A DNA stretch of 64,000 nt from positions 17,301,376 to 17,365,375 of the forward strand of contig OY726571.1 of assembly GCA_963383645.1 (NCBI GenBank). Direction: 5' to 3'. Each line of letters starts with the position of its first letter. Position 1 is the first letter of the stretch. The notes under the pieces are model-generated. The model was not told the origin of the DNA and made no database searches. It saw nothing but the letters and a program-made list of their open reading frames with translations. The stretch is from Muscardinus avellanarius (taxonomy: Eukaryota > Chordata > Mammalia > Rodentia > Gliridae). The position numbers and the translations under genes are program-made. Shown in pieces: positions 10,779-23,999 of the stretch.

Positions 10779-13239
10779 GGTTGGAATAGGAGGTTTTTGT
10801 GTAAACTAATATTAGATTAATGGCTCCATTTCCCCTAGTCCTTTAACATGCAGAATGAATGCTAATGATACCAGTTATCCATCTAGGTCGAGAAGAAAAG
10901 GGAAAATGCTACACTTTCTATAAAAAAGGGGGAATTCTTCCTGAAACAAATTCTTCATGCAACAAATATTTATTTAACACATTTTGTATCTGGTATGGAT
11001 TTAGTAGAGAGAACAGTGACCCTATCATCACACTTCAAGTTCGTGGGCAAAGAAAGACAAGCAAAATAAATAAAGGATATAGTATACTATTTGATATTAA
11101 GTGCTATGAAGAACAATAAAGCAGAGGAAAGCGACTGGGATCGTAGGGAACTGCAGTTTATTACTAGGTGGTGAGAGAAGGCCTCTGACGGTCTGAGAAG
11201 ATGGCAGGTGAATTAAAACCTATCACGGGGGGTACATCCCATGTGGAATATAAAATCTCTAAGGCTGGAGTACACCTGGCTTCTAAACAGCAATCAGAAG
11301 AGGGATACATAAGGGACAAAAATGAGTAGGAAATTTATTGAGATGACTAAAGACGGGGGTACAGACCATGTAGGGTCTTATTCTAATGAAGCCATATTTG
11401 CCTTTTATTCTGAGCGATGAAGAGCATATGGAGAGACTTTGGTAAACACGCAAAGTTAAATGATTTTTTTTATTTAAAAGTATTACTCTAGCTGCTGCTT
11501 TCAGTACACTTAGGAAGGGGAAGGGAGGAAGTAGGGAGATTGGTCAGGTAGCAGATAGTGAGTGTACAGCCCAAGGTTTTGCAGTGGAAAGGAAGAAAAT
11601 AAAAATTTTATACCCACTGGCTTACTCTGACAGTTATGGGAATTCATGCAAATACTTACTAAATTACTTATTAAATTATTTCAGTGTATGGGCTACAGAG
11701 TTCTTAAAGTGAGTGCAGGTAAACATCCTGAAGCTCTACTATGCTACCACTGAAATTATGTTTGATAGGCATGCCCTAGGAGGAATAGCAGTTTTGCTAC
11801 TAAGTAGAGGTTAATTTAGCTATACAGAAAATGCAAAGCTTATTTAAAACAAAAAGAAAATTTTGTTTCCAAGCTTATTTGGCAAAGTGTAGAGTTGGCA
11901 GTCATTTCACTTATCTAAAGCAGTTCTATGTTGGATAAAATGTATATTTTCAAGTTCACCTGAGGGTAATTTCAAGAAAGAATATTGTGCTAACTATACC
12001 AAAAGAATTTACACACCTTCTCTTGGCAAAAGATGACAATGTGACATTTACTATTCGGATATATGTCTGTAAGATAAGCTACACAACTACAGACAATGAA
12101 AGAAAATTAGCAATTGTTGTATCTCAGTAGAGCTGCAATGTATATTTAGAGACCAAGCAAAGAAACTACATACATGACCAGCTGGCAAATTAGGCCCCTT
12201 GTAGAGGGAAATTTCCTGTATTTCCTTCCACTTAAAATGCTGGCTTTTCACTGCCTGCTCTCAGCAATGCTGTTTCTACCTGAAAACACAGCTCTCTGGA
12301 CACAACCTGCTGCAGACATCATTCAAATACCCAGGGTTGTCTGTTCACCTCACTTGTTTTGGAAAAGAAATGTCAGCCTTGTTACATACAGCCTCTCAAA
12401 GTTATGGCTAGCTTATCTAAAAGAGTTACATAATTCTCTTCCTTCCCTGAGCCTGGAGAGGGCTTAACAGACAGCTGCCTTAAAACAGTAAGGGAAAACT
12501 AATAAGGCAGTAGCCACAAAAAGCACCAATTTATAGCCATTGTTGGGGAATTGGGTCCAACAGATTTCTACTCTCTCTCTCTCTCTCTTCACCAGAGAAC
12601 CGGCTCAGGGTCCTGGGACTGAAAGCTACTGTTCTGGGCTCCAGTCTTCACAGACAGGAGAGCCCTGTCTTCTGCCTGCCTCTGTATGTATCTCCCAGAG
12701 TTGGGCTTTCTTCATGGATCGTGGAGGGCCCCGCAAATCACTGACAGCTCAAAAGAAAAGTAGAACCTGGAAATGCCCCCCTCTCCTTTCCTCGGTGTTC
12801 CTGTACTCCAAGAGCTACCCCAGAGAGAAATGGGATGTGTATGTGTTCAGTCAAAATTTCTGTCCGCACGCTTCCTCGCCCACCCTTTTTGATCTTGTGT
12901 AACTAGGCTAATATGATCCGGATTTCTTGCATTCCTGACCCCCCCCCTACACACACATATGCAAGCATGTACACACAGGCACAGCTCCGACTTGAGTTCA
13001 ATTCTCTCTCCTTAACATAACATCTGTCCTTCCAACAGTGGCCTCTCTCCAGTCCACCCGGGACCAACAGGACACCCTAGTAAGCCACCTCCACCCCGAA
13101 TCCAACCTTAATCTCCCAATCCAGCATCCTTCATCATTATTTAATCATCAGATCGATGATTAAAACTCCTAAAGAGAAGGATAGGGTTCATGGTGTCTCC
13201 AGGGACACACTGAAGGGCCAGAGATCACAGTGGGTATCC
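10777..13239. other. NPY1R intron sequence without recognised elements
   Basis: Mixed-composition DNA with no conserved frame and no clear SINE. A short (TC)n lies near 12570-12590 and a CA-rich patch near 12950-12980. Frames of about 100-120 codons (12174-12902) have no family resemblance and look random. Confidence 0.4.
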
Positions 13240-13800
13240 AGGCTCGATATTCCAGCCCACACCAGCGGGGCAGAGGCTGGGGTCCGCGCCTCCGCCCGCC
13301 GGGGGCCCATAGGACCAGTGCGGCGGGACGGGGGCCAGGCGGAGGCTCCCCAAGCCCACCGCCCCCCAGCCCTGCACCGCCGCCCGCGGCAGCAGCTCCG
13401 TCCAGCTCCCCAAAATGCTAGAGCTAAGCGTACCGAAGATCGACAAGGGCATCTTCCCACCCTCTTGGTCCTAAGAGAGTCGGAGCCCAGGAAAACTTGG
13501 GTCCCCATCCAGAACCCCTCAGCCCGAGGGATGTGGATGCACGAACTCCGGGTACAGTGCTCCCTCCTTTCGAAAGCCTGGTCCCCACATCGCCGGCAGG
13601 AGTCCCGGAGCGCTCGGCTCACCCCGAGCATCCATCCTGCCACCTGCCCGCGCTGGGCAGCGAGGCCAGAAGCTCCTCCGACCCCACCTCGGTCCCCCAC
13701 AACGAGTTTTTGGGCATCGCATCTTTTCCCTTCCTTTCTCATCCCTCGCTCCATCCCTGAGAGCTTTCTCCAAAGTCCCTTAAAAAGCATCAACTCGAAA

Positions 13801-13812
13801 CTTACCTTCTGC
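13801..13812 (-). other. NPY1R: Candidate splice donor of NPY1R exon 1A
   Basis: On the minus strand the sequence reads CAGCAGAAG|GTAAGT, a near-perfect U1 site, with the last exon base at 13806 and the intron starting at 13805. The exon would be a short non-coding leader beginning perhaps near 13900-13930. Confidence 0.7.
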
Positions 13813-14020
13813 TGAATTCGTCTTTTTTCGCCCCTGCTCCTGGAGAGGATGAAGGGAGAAGAGAGGGAAAGAAAGATCCGCTGCTATCGCTCCGGCTCAG
13901 ATGCCAAAGATTGAGGAAGATGGGAAGAGACGCCCCCTTAAAGCCGAACTCCACCTCGCCGCGGGTCACGTGACGGCGCCCCGCGAAGCGCGCCGAGCCC
14001 CCCCCCCCCCCGCCCCAGCA

Positions 14021-14033
14021 GCTCACCTTGGGT
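14021..14033 (-). other. NPY1R: Second candidate splice donor (alternative leader exon)
   Basis: The minus strand reads CCCAAG|GTGAGC with the last exon base at 14027. It would end a leader exon starting further up in the same CpG block, 221 bp upstream of the first donor. Confidence 0.45.
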
Positions 14034-14349
14034 GCACCGCACACCTCCGTGGTGCTTTGCCTAGGAATTCTGGAAAGAAAACGCAACCAAACCCAAGCCA
14101 CACTCTGCCACACACAGCCGCACGGTGCAGAGGGAAGGGGCCTCCTCCCCGCCGCAGACCCCACTCGCGCACCGCGGGCGACTTCCCCGGGCTTGGGAAA
14201 GTCACAGCCACCGAGGAGCCCTTTGTTTGCGGGTTACTGCCACCTTGTGGTCAAAGCGGGACTCGGCGCACTGGCTCCCGCTGCGAAGGAGAGGTTCTGT
14301 ATGGACAGTTTTGAAAAAGGCAATTCACCGCATCCACGCCACTAATAGG

Positions 14350-15314
14350 TTTTTTTGCTTTCTTTTGGGGATGGTTGAATATTTCTCACGCCGGCGCCCA
14401 GAAGTTACTTCCTTCAGCTGGACAGAGAACAAAAAGAAGACGTAAGGAAAAAACAAACACACAAAAAAAGCCAAAGTAGCAAATCTCGGATGTCTAGCTT
14501 TTTAACCCTTCTTTTTTTTTTTTTTTTTTCCACTGAGAAAATACATTGAGTTAGATTTGTTCCAAGGACCTAGATTTTTTAAGTTAGTTAGTTTGCTTAG
14601 GAGGAGGAGCTCGAAGAAGCATTTTTTTCCCTGGTAGTCATCAATAGTTAGTGCAAGTTCCTAATCTACTAAAGCAGGGGATATTATGAAGAAAAGAAAA
14701 GAATATGCACAGGAGACATCCATGGTAAAAACCCAACCTGTTGTCCATGATTCAGGCTAATTACTGGCACGTGGATCTGAGATGTTGGCCATGGATGTGT
14801 TCTAGCTTGAAAGACAAAGTTATATAACAACACACATCTGCCCAAATGATTTCCTGATGTGGAGGATGAAAGAGAACTTCTTCCCCAGCAGTAAAGAAAT
14901 AAAGCCTTTCTCATAAAGATATGCCTAAAATATGCAGGAAGATTTGGGGACAAAAAACCCTGGTCGCCTTCTGTCTTCAAACCAAGAACAAAATAAAATT
15001 CCAAAACAAATGGAATTGCCTAAACTTTACATAGTTTAAAAATATTTTATTTTTCTGATTGTTATCCTGAATGAAAATTAGTTAAGCTCAGTATTTTTAA
15101 TATAGATATAGTGAAGTACACAATCCCTGAGGGTTATTTCTAGGAAAATATTCTACAATATTTGTCACTGTACCTATTTGGAAAAAGAGTGTCATCAAGA
15201 ATTAAAGAGCTATGATTAGGCTATAACTGTACTATGAATATGTAACAATACTAGATGAGTATACTTTTAAAAACCCACTAATGGTTAAGGTAGAATGAGA
15301 GACTCTAATATAAA

Positions 15315-15366
<52 letters not shown>

Positions 15367-17600
15367 CAAGCATGAACGGACCAAGTAAGAACATAATAAG
15401 GCACAATTTAGGAATTTAAATTCTTTTAAAGAAAAATAACATACTCTTTATGTTTATTAGGTTTCTGATCATTCTCTGTCAGCTCAGTTCCCTTAAGTCT
15501 CATAATATTTTTCGAAGGAACTTTCCTATGAAGTTTTGTTCATCATATTGGTTAGCTTTAGCCTGGCAAAAGAATAACAAATTAATTTAATTCTCTACTA
15601 AGAATTAAATTATTACTGTAAAGATTTTGTTATATCAGTAAGTATTTTGGATTTGAGAATATAATTTGGACTCAAGTAATTTACTTTTCATGTTTTCTGA
15701 GAATGCTAATAAAGACACATCTGCAAGAGGGCAGGCACTAATATGGCCGTTGTACTTTTTCCTTTCATTAATTCAGTTTTTAGGAAGTGTTCTCCTGGGG
15801 CAAATGTATAAAGTTGCATTCTTGAGATAATAATTTTAAATACCAAACTTGGAAGATCATTGGTCTCAAGGATTTTTTTTATGAAAAAATGCTTTCAATA
15901 AAGCAATGGTACACCAAAAGTCCACATCTTAGGACCAAGGAAATACAGGGGTAAATAGTTTAGATTAGATTGTTCAGAGCAATCAAGTCATCAACACAAT
16001 CATTTTATTCACTTGTCCTTTTGAGAAAACTGACTAGCAGAAAGAAGTAACAGTTTAATTAAAATGTGAATAAACAAATAACCTAGACAAGCAATTCAAT
16101 TATCTCCCAAGTACAGAAGACGTCAAATACTACTTGTAGATTTGGTCTTGATGTGAAATCGGAATACATGGCAATCAAGTTTTCATTTACTTACAAGGGT
16201 TACGTACTTTGGCTCTTCTTTTTAGCCCTGTGAGAATAATAATCTAGAAAACTAAGGTTTTCAAATAATCTAGTAAATATCAAAAAATTTATTTTCAAGA
16301 TTAATATTATCAGGCAATCTTAAGATATTCAAAAGAAAAGCAAGGTAAGTTACCAAAATGTAACATTATGAAATAAAGAGATTAGCCATTGTTAACCATT
16401 ATTGCTTTGGATAATAATTATTACTTTTCCCTTTGTGTCTCCTGTCAGAGAGAAAGGGTAGGAAGAGCTGGTGAGATGGAAGGTCTGGATGCTGGCACTG
16501 TATCCTCCATCTGAGACATACAGTTCTAATTACCCGTCTCACCCCCTAGCCTGCCCGCCACCCACACAGTCTCAGGCTTGATATTAAGGCTCCTTCACAA
16601 CACAGTGCCTTGAGTAGCCAATATCAGTAAATCAGCCTTGAGATGGGATATAAAACTGTGATAGCACAATTTCTCCCCAAGAGAGAGGAGAGATTCCTTA
16701 AGCATACTTTAACAAGATATTCAGTGTTCTCGAATATTATCTTGCTCAGTTTTCTCTCTTCATTGCTTTGGTTAAGGTCTAGCTATTGTTTCTTCCATAT
16801 ACATCTATACATATAGACTCATATACTTTTAGAAAAATATTCAAATATCCAAGGATGCCAATAGTATGCTCCTATGCCGTCAGACTCAGGCAATCTCTTA
16901 GCCACTGCTCCCCACTAACCTGGCTTGTGGGTGAAGACAACTCAGCTGCACAGAACATTGCAACTACAAATTTAAACCACAAGTTGAGCCTTGACTATTA
17001 TGCAGAAATGCTTGGGCTTGAGTGACTCCCAATTCTTCTCCTCTTCTAGACTATTGTGAAAGTTCACTCCTCTCTCCCAGCACCCACCACACCCCCTGTC
17101 TCCATGAAGTCCTCCTTTTTCAGTTGAGCCAAATCTATCATGGATTTACCTCCTAACGTTCACATCCTTGATTTGGGCAGCAGATTCTCTAAATTTAACA
17201 CCAGGCTTTGAGTCAACCGAGTGCACTGAGATTTCCCAGCTATGGCCCCAAACACCATGGGGTTGGGGCAGCCATCAACCTGAACTCTCCACTCAACCCA
17301 GGAACACAAACTCTATGAGTTGTTGTAGTCCACCAGATTTATTGAGGTTTCTTAGCAATGATAAGATAACTGTAACATTTGTTTATTCAACAACTCACAC
17401 TGGTGTTATTTTTCTTGGCTCAGTACTAAAATAAAAACCCAAACAAAATTGCTCATCTCTTTCTCAAAGTAACCCCCTTACACATGCTTCTCTAGCAACC
17501 TTTTCTTTCCTGGATAACTTCTCCAAGAATAAGGCACATTTATTGTCCTCTAGCTTTCTCTTTAAATATGGACTCCTCAAAAATAATTCTCCCATGACTT
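14350..17600. other. Between the CpG blocks: no gene seen; (CA)24 at 15315-15364
   Basis: AT-rich DNA with poly-T at 14511-14530 and a pure (CA)n microsatellite at 15315-15364. There is no recognisable SINE over 3 kb, which is unusually clean for this window and may mean conserved intronic sequence. No open frame resembles a known family. Confidence 0.4.
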
Positions 17601-17604
17601 ATGT

Positions 17605-17985
17605 CTTAGTTAACATTCTTACTTCTATAATACAAGAAAACTGACCACACAATTTAGAGAAAGGAGGATTTATTGGATCACTATTTTTTGGAGTTCTTGG
17701 GGATAGTTCATGTACAACCAGGGTTTGCAGAGCTCAGGACATGGTGATGGGAAAGAGAAAGCAAGGCCATTCAAAGACAGAGGCAAAGTTCCTAAGATCT
17801 CACCCCCAAGAACAACCCTTCCCCAATCACGTACCATTGGCATAAGTTACCTCCCAGGCCATGGCAAACCCATCACAATGGAGTTATCTACTGACAAGAT
17901 TACCACCCTCGTGACTTAATTACATCAACCCTGAACCTTAATACATGAGCTCTTCAGGGGACATCTGTATCTAACCATAACAACA
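17605..17985 (+). mobile_element. MaLR-type solitary LTR
   Basis: Starts near TCTTAGTTAACATTCTTAC and ends near the TCTAACCATAACA block, with AGGGGACATCTGTATC close to the end, the layout of mammalian MaLR/MLT-type LTRs. No internal retroviral sequence is present. Subfamily is not assigned. Confidence 0.6.
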
Positions 17986-18991
17986 ATGATAACCAAAGTC
18001 AGTGGACACAATTCAGACTTTATTTTTTGTTCCACTGCATTTTTGTTCCACTGCACTGAACCCTCTGGATCACCCTCTTTTTCTGGGATCTTTTTTTTTT
18101 TCCTTTGACTTCAGACTTTTGTTTTCTACTCTGACTATTCCTTGATCTTTTCTCTAAGGATAGATTATCTTCATGCATTTCTGAGGCGTTTTATCACTAG
18201 GGTTCTGTCATGTAAAGGACAAGAGCTAGTCCCCTTATATAGCCAAAACTGGTTCTTAAATTGTTTACTTTTTTGTTTCAGGCAAGGATCATTAGCCCAA
18301 AGCCTACCAACATCAACTCAAGTTCTCACACATCTAATTGTTTTAAATGTACCCAAGATCAACATAATTTGAGTTATTTAGGGACTACTTTAAATATATG
18401 GCAAAATTCTACTCAATGTCTACTAACCATAAATAAGATCACCCACAGAGTTAAAAAGGACATGAAACCTTTTCCACTGCCCCTTAGCGTTTTCTGATGC
18501 AGAGGTCCCCTCCCTTAGTGTTGGCTGATGTCACCCAGACATGTAAGTCCTCTCTCCATTTTGCCTTCTCTTCAACAGTATCTCTGGGTGGTGGCGCCAC
18601 CCTGCTGTCTCTGGAAGTTCTCTCTCTAGGAGACACTACCCTTCTGGTACAACCCTTCCAGCACCAACCAAATAAAGTTCATGCCTTTTATATTCCCATT
18701 TCTTCCTTGATCAACCCTGAAATCAAACTTAGTAGAGATGCCAATCTTTTTACATCATTCTTGAGGCATAATCATACCCTCTGCCATCAATTACGTCTTT
18801 GTGTGCTCAGAACCCAAATCTCTATCAAAAATTCAACTCTCTCTCAGGTGTGCTTCTCAGCTCATGGATCTGATCTCAGTTGGTGTCTTCCTCTTCAGGG
18901 AAGAATCTAAGGATTGTTCCTCTCCTGCACTCTCAAATCCACTCAGTCACTGGTTCCTACTGATATTTTTTAATCTTCTGAATATCTCCCA

Positions 18992-19038
<47 letters not shown>

Positions 19039-20602
19039 ACCTCCACCAACCTCTAGTTACTTCTCTATGAAATGGTCTCCATGCACTTTAATAGCTGTCC
19101 AGATGTATCTTCCCAGCTTACATCTCCAGTTGCTTTCCATCTAGATCCTTGAAGCAAATTGCAACCAATGTCCTTTCAACCATCCTCAATGTAATTGTCT
19201 ACCCCAACATTTGAGTGACTCTGAGCCATTGGCACTTGTCTGAATGTGACATTCCTCTTCCCCCTTTGCACTATGGCCCCGTATCTTACTTGTCATCCTT
19301 TCCATCTGCCTGTTTAACTCTTATCAGTTCTTCAAACTTCAGTTCAAGTATCTCTTCAGCCAAAAAGCCCTCGCCCTCTCCATCTCTCCAATTCGCCCTA
19401 TAGGCTGACTTTACAATCTTATCTACATCCCCACAGCACTCTAGGTTGACTTCAAATGCAGAATGACCACACTGAATTGTTGTTAATTATTGATTTGAAT
19501 AGACCTATGACTACACCGTGAACTCTTAAACGTAGTGACCTTTTGTCACCTCTTTAAACTATGCTAATATCTGGCAGATCACAAGACACTGAATGTTCTG
19601 TTGAAAGATTGAAAAACTGGAAATAAGGTAGGATTACAAGCATTTCGAATATCACAAATCAAGCCAATTGGTTCATCTCAGACATGAAAGAAATGTCTTC
19701 AACATTCGAAGCCATGACTGGTAATTGCTATTTTTATGTGCATAAATTTTTATGCACTTCGGTTACTACTATATTATTATTGTTCATATTTCAGCATTTC
19801 CTTATGTGTAAGTTCTGCCTTTCTCAATAGATATAAGTTTTAATAATGGAGCACTACTGCCTTTGAAAATGCTTATAATGTCTGCTGAGGGTAATATCCC
19901 ATATTTTTTCTACCTGTTGAATTACATATGTTTAAAAACTGAACTACCTGTGAGAATAATGAGAGTAATAATATGACAACATGGATTTTGGAAAAGCATG
20001 CTATTCAGCCATGTTAACTTTTCATTCTGGGCTTATATTTTGAATAGTTCTCTCAACATTCTTTGTAAAGACTATCCAAAACAAACTAACCTACCAAAAA
20101 TAGTTTCTCTTTTATTTTCACTTAAATATAGTAAAACTGTTTAGGCTTATACCTAGATTTAAATATTAACTGTGAAATTAGATAGAAAATTGAAAATTTT
20201 TAATTAAAAAACAGTATTAGTGGATACTTATGAACAACACCACTTTTTGAGAGGAATTTTGATCTGCAAAGGGAAATAATTATATGGTATAGCCTATATA
20301 TGGCTTTACATGATAAAATATCATGTCTCCAAGGGAATCCATGTTCTAGTCTTTGATATATATTTTGTACCACAAATTTAAGATGATATAACTAGATAAA
20401 GAGTGATTTGTTGATATGTAAGACAAACAGAACATTTTGAAGAGAAAGAATCAAATATTATTTTAGTTTATTATTACTATTACCACCTGCAGAAGAGAGT
20501 CTACCAGTAATAATGGAAAACTTTATCAACAGTATTTTGTTCCTTCTTTTTTCTCTAAAAACAATACCTTCCTTTTCATGAAACAATAGCTATGACTATA
20601 AA
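17986..20602. other. Intergenic/intronic, no gene seen; (GT)n at 18995-19035
   Basis: A C/T-rich tract runs through about 18100-19450, giving several meaningless open frames. A (GT)n microsatellite lies at 18995-19035. The remainder to 20600 is AT-rich with no recognised element. Confidence 0.4.
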
Positions 20603-20825
20603 GGCCGGGAATGGTCGCTCATGCTTGTAATCCCTAGAATTCTAAAGGTGGTTCGCAGACAGCTTCAGCTACTTAGTGAGGCCCTTCACAACTTTATGAG
20701 ACCCTGTTTTAAAAAATAAAAAGACTAAAAGAAATAAAACAAAAAGAGTAAAAACTAGGGTAGGGAGTGTAGCTCGGACATACAATGTCCCTGGGTTCCA
20801 TTCCCAGTATGGTAAAAATAAATTT
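20603..20825 (+). mobile_element. B1/ID composite SINE
   Basis: GGCCGGGAATGGTCGCTC, GCTTGTAATCCCTAG, CTACTTAGTGAGGCCC, GAGACCCTGTTTT, then GGGAGTGTAGCTCGGAC and CCTGGGTTCCATTCCCAG with an A-rich tail. Intermediate age. Confidence 0.85.
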
Positions 20826-22399
20826 AAAAAAAATCTATGACTATCAATTTTTCCAGAGACAACAAAATAATTCTTTTTATTCACATATGTCTGTAATATG
20901 TGCATGTTAATGGGAAAAGTCATAGGTTTTCAGATCTTAAGGGAGGCTTCTGCTCTGATAGGTTAAACATTTCTTATAGATAAAGAAATTAAAGAATAAA
21001 AAGCCAAGTGTCTTGGTTAAAGCCACACTATCAATTTGGGATAAAACCTGGCCACAACCCAGGCATTCTAAGATGTGTTCCTCAGCAAAATGCTACCCCA
21101 GGCATGAGTGTTTAATAATTAGAATACGATTATATAATCATATGCATATGTATCACATGTATGTGTGTGTATATTTTAATGCGGAAAATTAGCTTTTAAA
21201 ACAGAGTTATATATTCTATCTGGAACTCAGTTACTTTTTTATATTTAATCATTAGGACATCAAAAGGAAAAATAACACATTGCTGAAGGAGCCCTGTGCT
21301 TATCAGAAGTCATGTATGGGGCCCCCTGAGGCTCTCAAAATGATCACTGAGTTGCTTGAGAAAATGACTTTATGCACACAATACTCTAAGTTAGCTTTTT
21401 AAAAATAGTGTTTGGTCCATAAAAATCATTGCATGAATTTTATATTCATAAGTTAGTTTCTCTTTTTAAGTTCTGAATATTGATCAACATGACAAACTAT
21501 TAATATTCCAAAGAAATCAATGCAGCAAGATCATCATAAAAATATTTTGAGAACACACAGAAATGGTCCTTTCTACATATTTTTAGTATTAAGACCTTAC
21601 TACTAAAGGCCTGTCCTTACCATGATAGAAAAAGTAGACACAGAAATATTTACTCTTTATGAATACAGTCCAAATTCTTAGAAGAAAAAAATGCATGTAG
21701 TACAATAATATTATTTTCTCTAGATAACTTACCCCACTTCCCCTATAACTAAAATATTAGAATCATGTATCACTTGAGCTAATATCAAAGCACCTTAGTA
21801 ACTGCCCTCCACAAATGGTAGGTATTAATGAAATGGAGCGATAACCCTGACACAAACAACAGATGTGTTTCTTGGCAATATGTTACCCCAGGCATGAGTG
21901 TTCAGTAATTTGTCTTAAGGGTCCCAAGTGATCCATAACTTTAATCTTTACAAATAAGCTTTCTTTCATAACTGATAACAAATCATAAAAACTGGGAAAT
22001 AGCCAATTTAATTTTGTAACACGCATAAAACCCAACTTAATTTCCCAAATGAGCACTTTATAAATAGTGAGTAAGAAAACTGCCTACCTCAGAGGTGGAC
22101 ATTGGTATTTCTGTTCCAGAAGGTGGTAATGCCCCCCCCCCCCGCCCAGGCTCAAATACTACTCCGGAAAATACAAAGTAAATCATTCTACTGTGTGCTA
22201 CAAGGAGTCTTCATGATCAGTCCTGAATCCCTTTGGGGAAATTTGAAGGAAAAAGCCCAGCTCATAGTTATATCTTTCTCTTTATGAAATATCTTGTGGA
22301 TAATTTCAAATTGACAGTTTTTACAAAATAAAGGATTGTCAATTTGTTCACTCCATGTATCTGTAACACTGTGTATCATAGTAATATTTATTTATTTTT
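20826..22399. other. No gene recognised; poly-C run near 22130-22145
   Basis: AT-rich DNA between SINEs. The only striking feature is a homopolymer of C at about 22132-22143. A short phrase around GGCATGAGTGTT occurs near 21100 and again near 21890, suggesting a small ancient duplication or repeat. Confidence 0.35.
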
Positions 22400-22541
22400 T
22401 TCTTTTTGTGGTGCTATGGATGGAACCCAGGGGCATTCTACCTCTGAGCTTACAACCCCAGTCCTATTTTTTAGTCTTTTTTATTTTTTGAAACAGGGTC
22501 TCACTGAGTTGCAAAGGGCCGTGTGCCACCATGCCCAGCCA
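22400..22541 (-). mobile_element. B1/ID SINE with internal deletion
   Basis: GGTGCTATGGATGGAACCC, GGGGCATTCTACCTCTGAGC and GAAACAGGGTCTCACTGAG are followed directly by CCGTGTGCCACCATGCCC, so most of the B1 middle is missing. Confidence 0.8.
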
Positions 22542-22544
22542 TAA

Positions 22545-23408
22545 TAAGATATTTAAAGAAGAAATTCTAAGTCCTTCTTTTGGGGCATGTGGCTATAACA
22601 GAAAGGGGAAACGAAAAGGTTAAACAGAATATTCTCTGTGACATATGGCCCTTTCATTTTCAATATTTTAATAATAACAGAACTTCAACCTAAAGGTTTC
22701 TATCATCAAAAGAAAAAAGCACATTCATGGAAAAGAGAAAATAAAATTTATCTTATATTTCTAACATGCAGTAGCGTGTAGCACAGGCTTTTTGGAGACA
22801 GCCACGGTGACTTTCATTAAGCAGCTGTTTCAAGGCCAATGTGTATTTGAAGGGTGTGTGCCATGACAGCGCAGAGCTGGAAGCATGGAGATATCTGTGG
22901 CAATGTGTCAGACACTCGCAGTACAGAGGTTGGAGTTAAGAGAATCTAAGACCAAGCACTTGTTTTGTGAATAGCAGACCCGGTGCCTCCATTCCTTCCT
23001 TCCCCTCTGCACAATCCCAGCGGCCTGCTCAGGGGCCTATTGTGTTTAAGCCACTGAGAACAGAGTCGTTCAGAAAGAAAGCAGAGAAGAATAAAATAGG
23101 AGCTGTGCTTTCTTGAGTCATTTAGAAGTTCTTGGATGACTGGGGAATGACAAGCTGTACAGAGGCCCTGAGGACTGAATACCAAATCAGCAGAGAGGAC
23201 TACAGGAATTGTCTAACACCTGCTGGCAATCGCTGACCCACTAGTTGCATTTACAAGTTGCATTTTCCCCAAAGGATACAGTCATCTTCAGTTGGTGCAG
23301 GGCCCGTCCCACAGGATTGTAGCTGTCAGGGCTGTGACTGTCTCAGTTTTAAAGAATACAAAAAACATACCTTTACTCACCTCATTGGTTGTGTCCAGAA
23401 AAATGTCT

Positions 23409-23445
<37 letters not shown>

Positions 23446-23999
23446 ACACACACACACACATCCTTAAGTATCTGTTAACTAACAATCAACTGAAACTAAG
23501 GCAAGCCTTTGCAACACAGAAAACAGATTTGGAAATAGTCATGGAAATCATGTTGGGGAGGGACAAGGGAATGCGTTTTCTCTTTTTTAATAAACCCAAG
23601 GGCAGCGCTCCCCCAACTCCCCGCACCTGTCTTATTTTTGTTATTGAATAATTTTGAGAAGAGTTGCCTTCATTGCAACCTCCCTCCCCTGCTTGCCCAC
23701 GCCGATGACTCTTGAAGAAGTGGGAATGAGCCCGTTTTCCTATTCTGCGAGAAGCATCCCCGCACACCCGCTGGGGTCCCCCGCAAGTTTAGATCTCCTC
23801 TGCCTACACCTTTCAACACTCAAAAGGGGACACACACACACACACACACACACACAGAGAGAGAGAGCCGTATTCTATTTTGTTTTCCCTTTAGTTTCTT
23901 CTTTAGTTCTTCGAACAAAGAGAAAACCTGGGCCTGGAAGCTTTTCCTGAGAAAGCTTAAGCTCCTGAGGTACGCCCACTCCCACACAGTTCACCAGGG
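22545..23999. other. No gene recognised; two (CA)n microsatellites
   Basis: Contains (CA)n at 23409-23460 and (CA)n(GA)n at 23828-23868. Composition grows more GC-rich towards the CpG block that starts at 24.0 kb. Frames at 22946-23185 and 23292-23767 have no family resemblance. Confidence 0.4.

Larger units (their letters stand above)
7350..13805 (-). other. NPY1R: NPY1R first intron (from exon 1A), repeat-filled
   Basis: Lies between the candidate exon 1 donor at 13806 and the coding exon. Holds five SINEs (7917-10059), a TA/CA microsatellite at 7628-7661 and another at 10657-10776. Between 9110-9800 and 10076-10650 I see no gene or clear repeat. Intron status is inferred from the donor and from the human gene structure. 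Confidence 0.6.
13240..14300 (-). promoter_or_regulatory. NPY1R: CpG-rich block: candidate NPY1R promoter and exon 1A region
   Basis: About 1 kb rich in CpG in otherwise AT-rich DNA. It holds two strong minus-strand splice donors (13806 and 14027), a GTCACGTGAC palindrome at 13965-13974 (E-box, USF/TFE type), a TTTAAG TATA-like motif near 13937 on the minus strand and G/C-boxes. It lies about 6.5 kb upstream of the coding exon, matching the human exon 1A distance I recall (about 6.4 kb). Long open frames on both strands here follow from the base composition. Confidence 0.75.

Noticed and set aside
13156..13815. Long open frames on both strands (219 and 201 codons) in the first CpG block
   Set aside because: Stop codons are rare in GC-rich DNA; composition is Arg/Pro/Ala-rich, overlapping frames exist on both strands, and the splice donors point to a non-coding leader.
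15315..15364. Regular direct repeats that could be mistaken for a CRISPR-like array (also 23409-23460, 44607-44660)
   Set aside because: They are uninterrupted dinucleotide microsatellites without spacers, in a mammalian genome.
17605..17985. MaLR LTR considered as part of an intact endogenous retrovirus
   Set aside because: No internal coding sequence or second LTR is adjacent; it is a solitary LTR.
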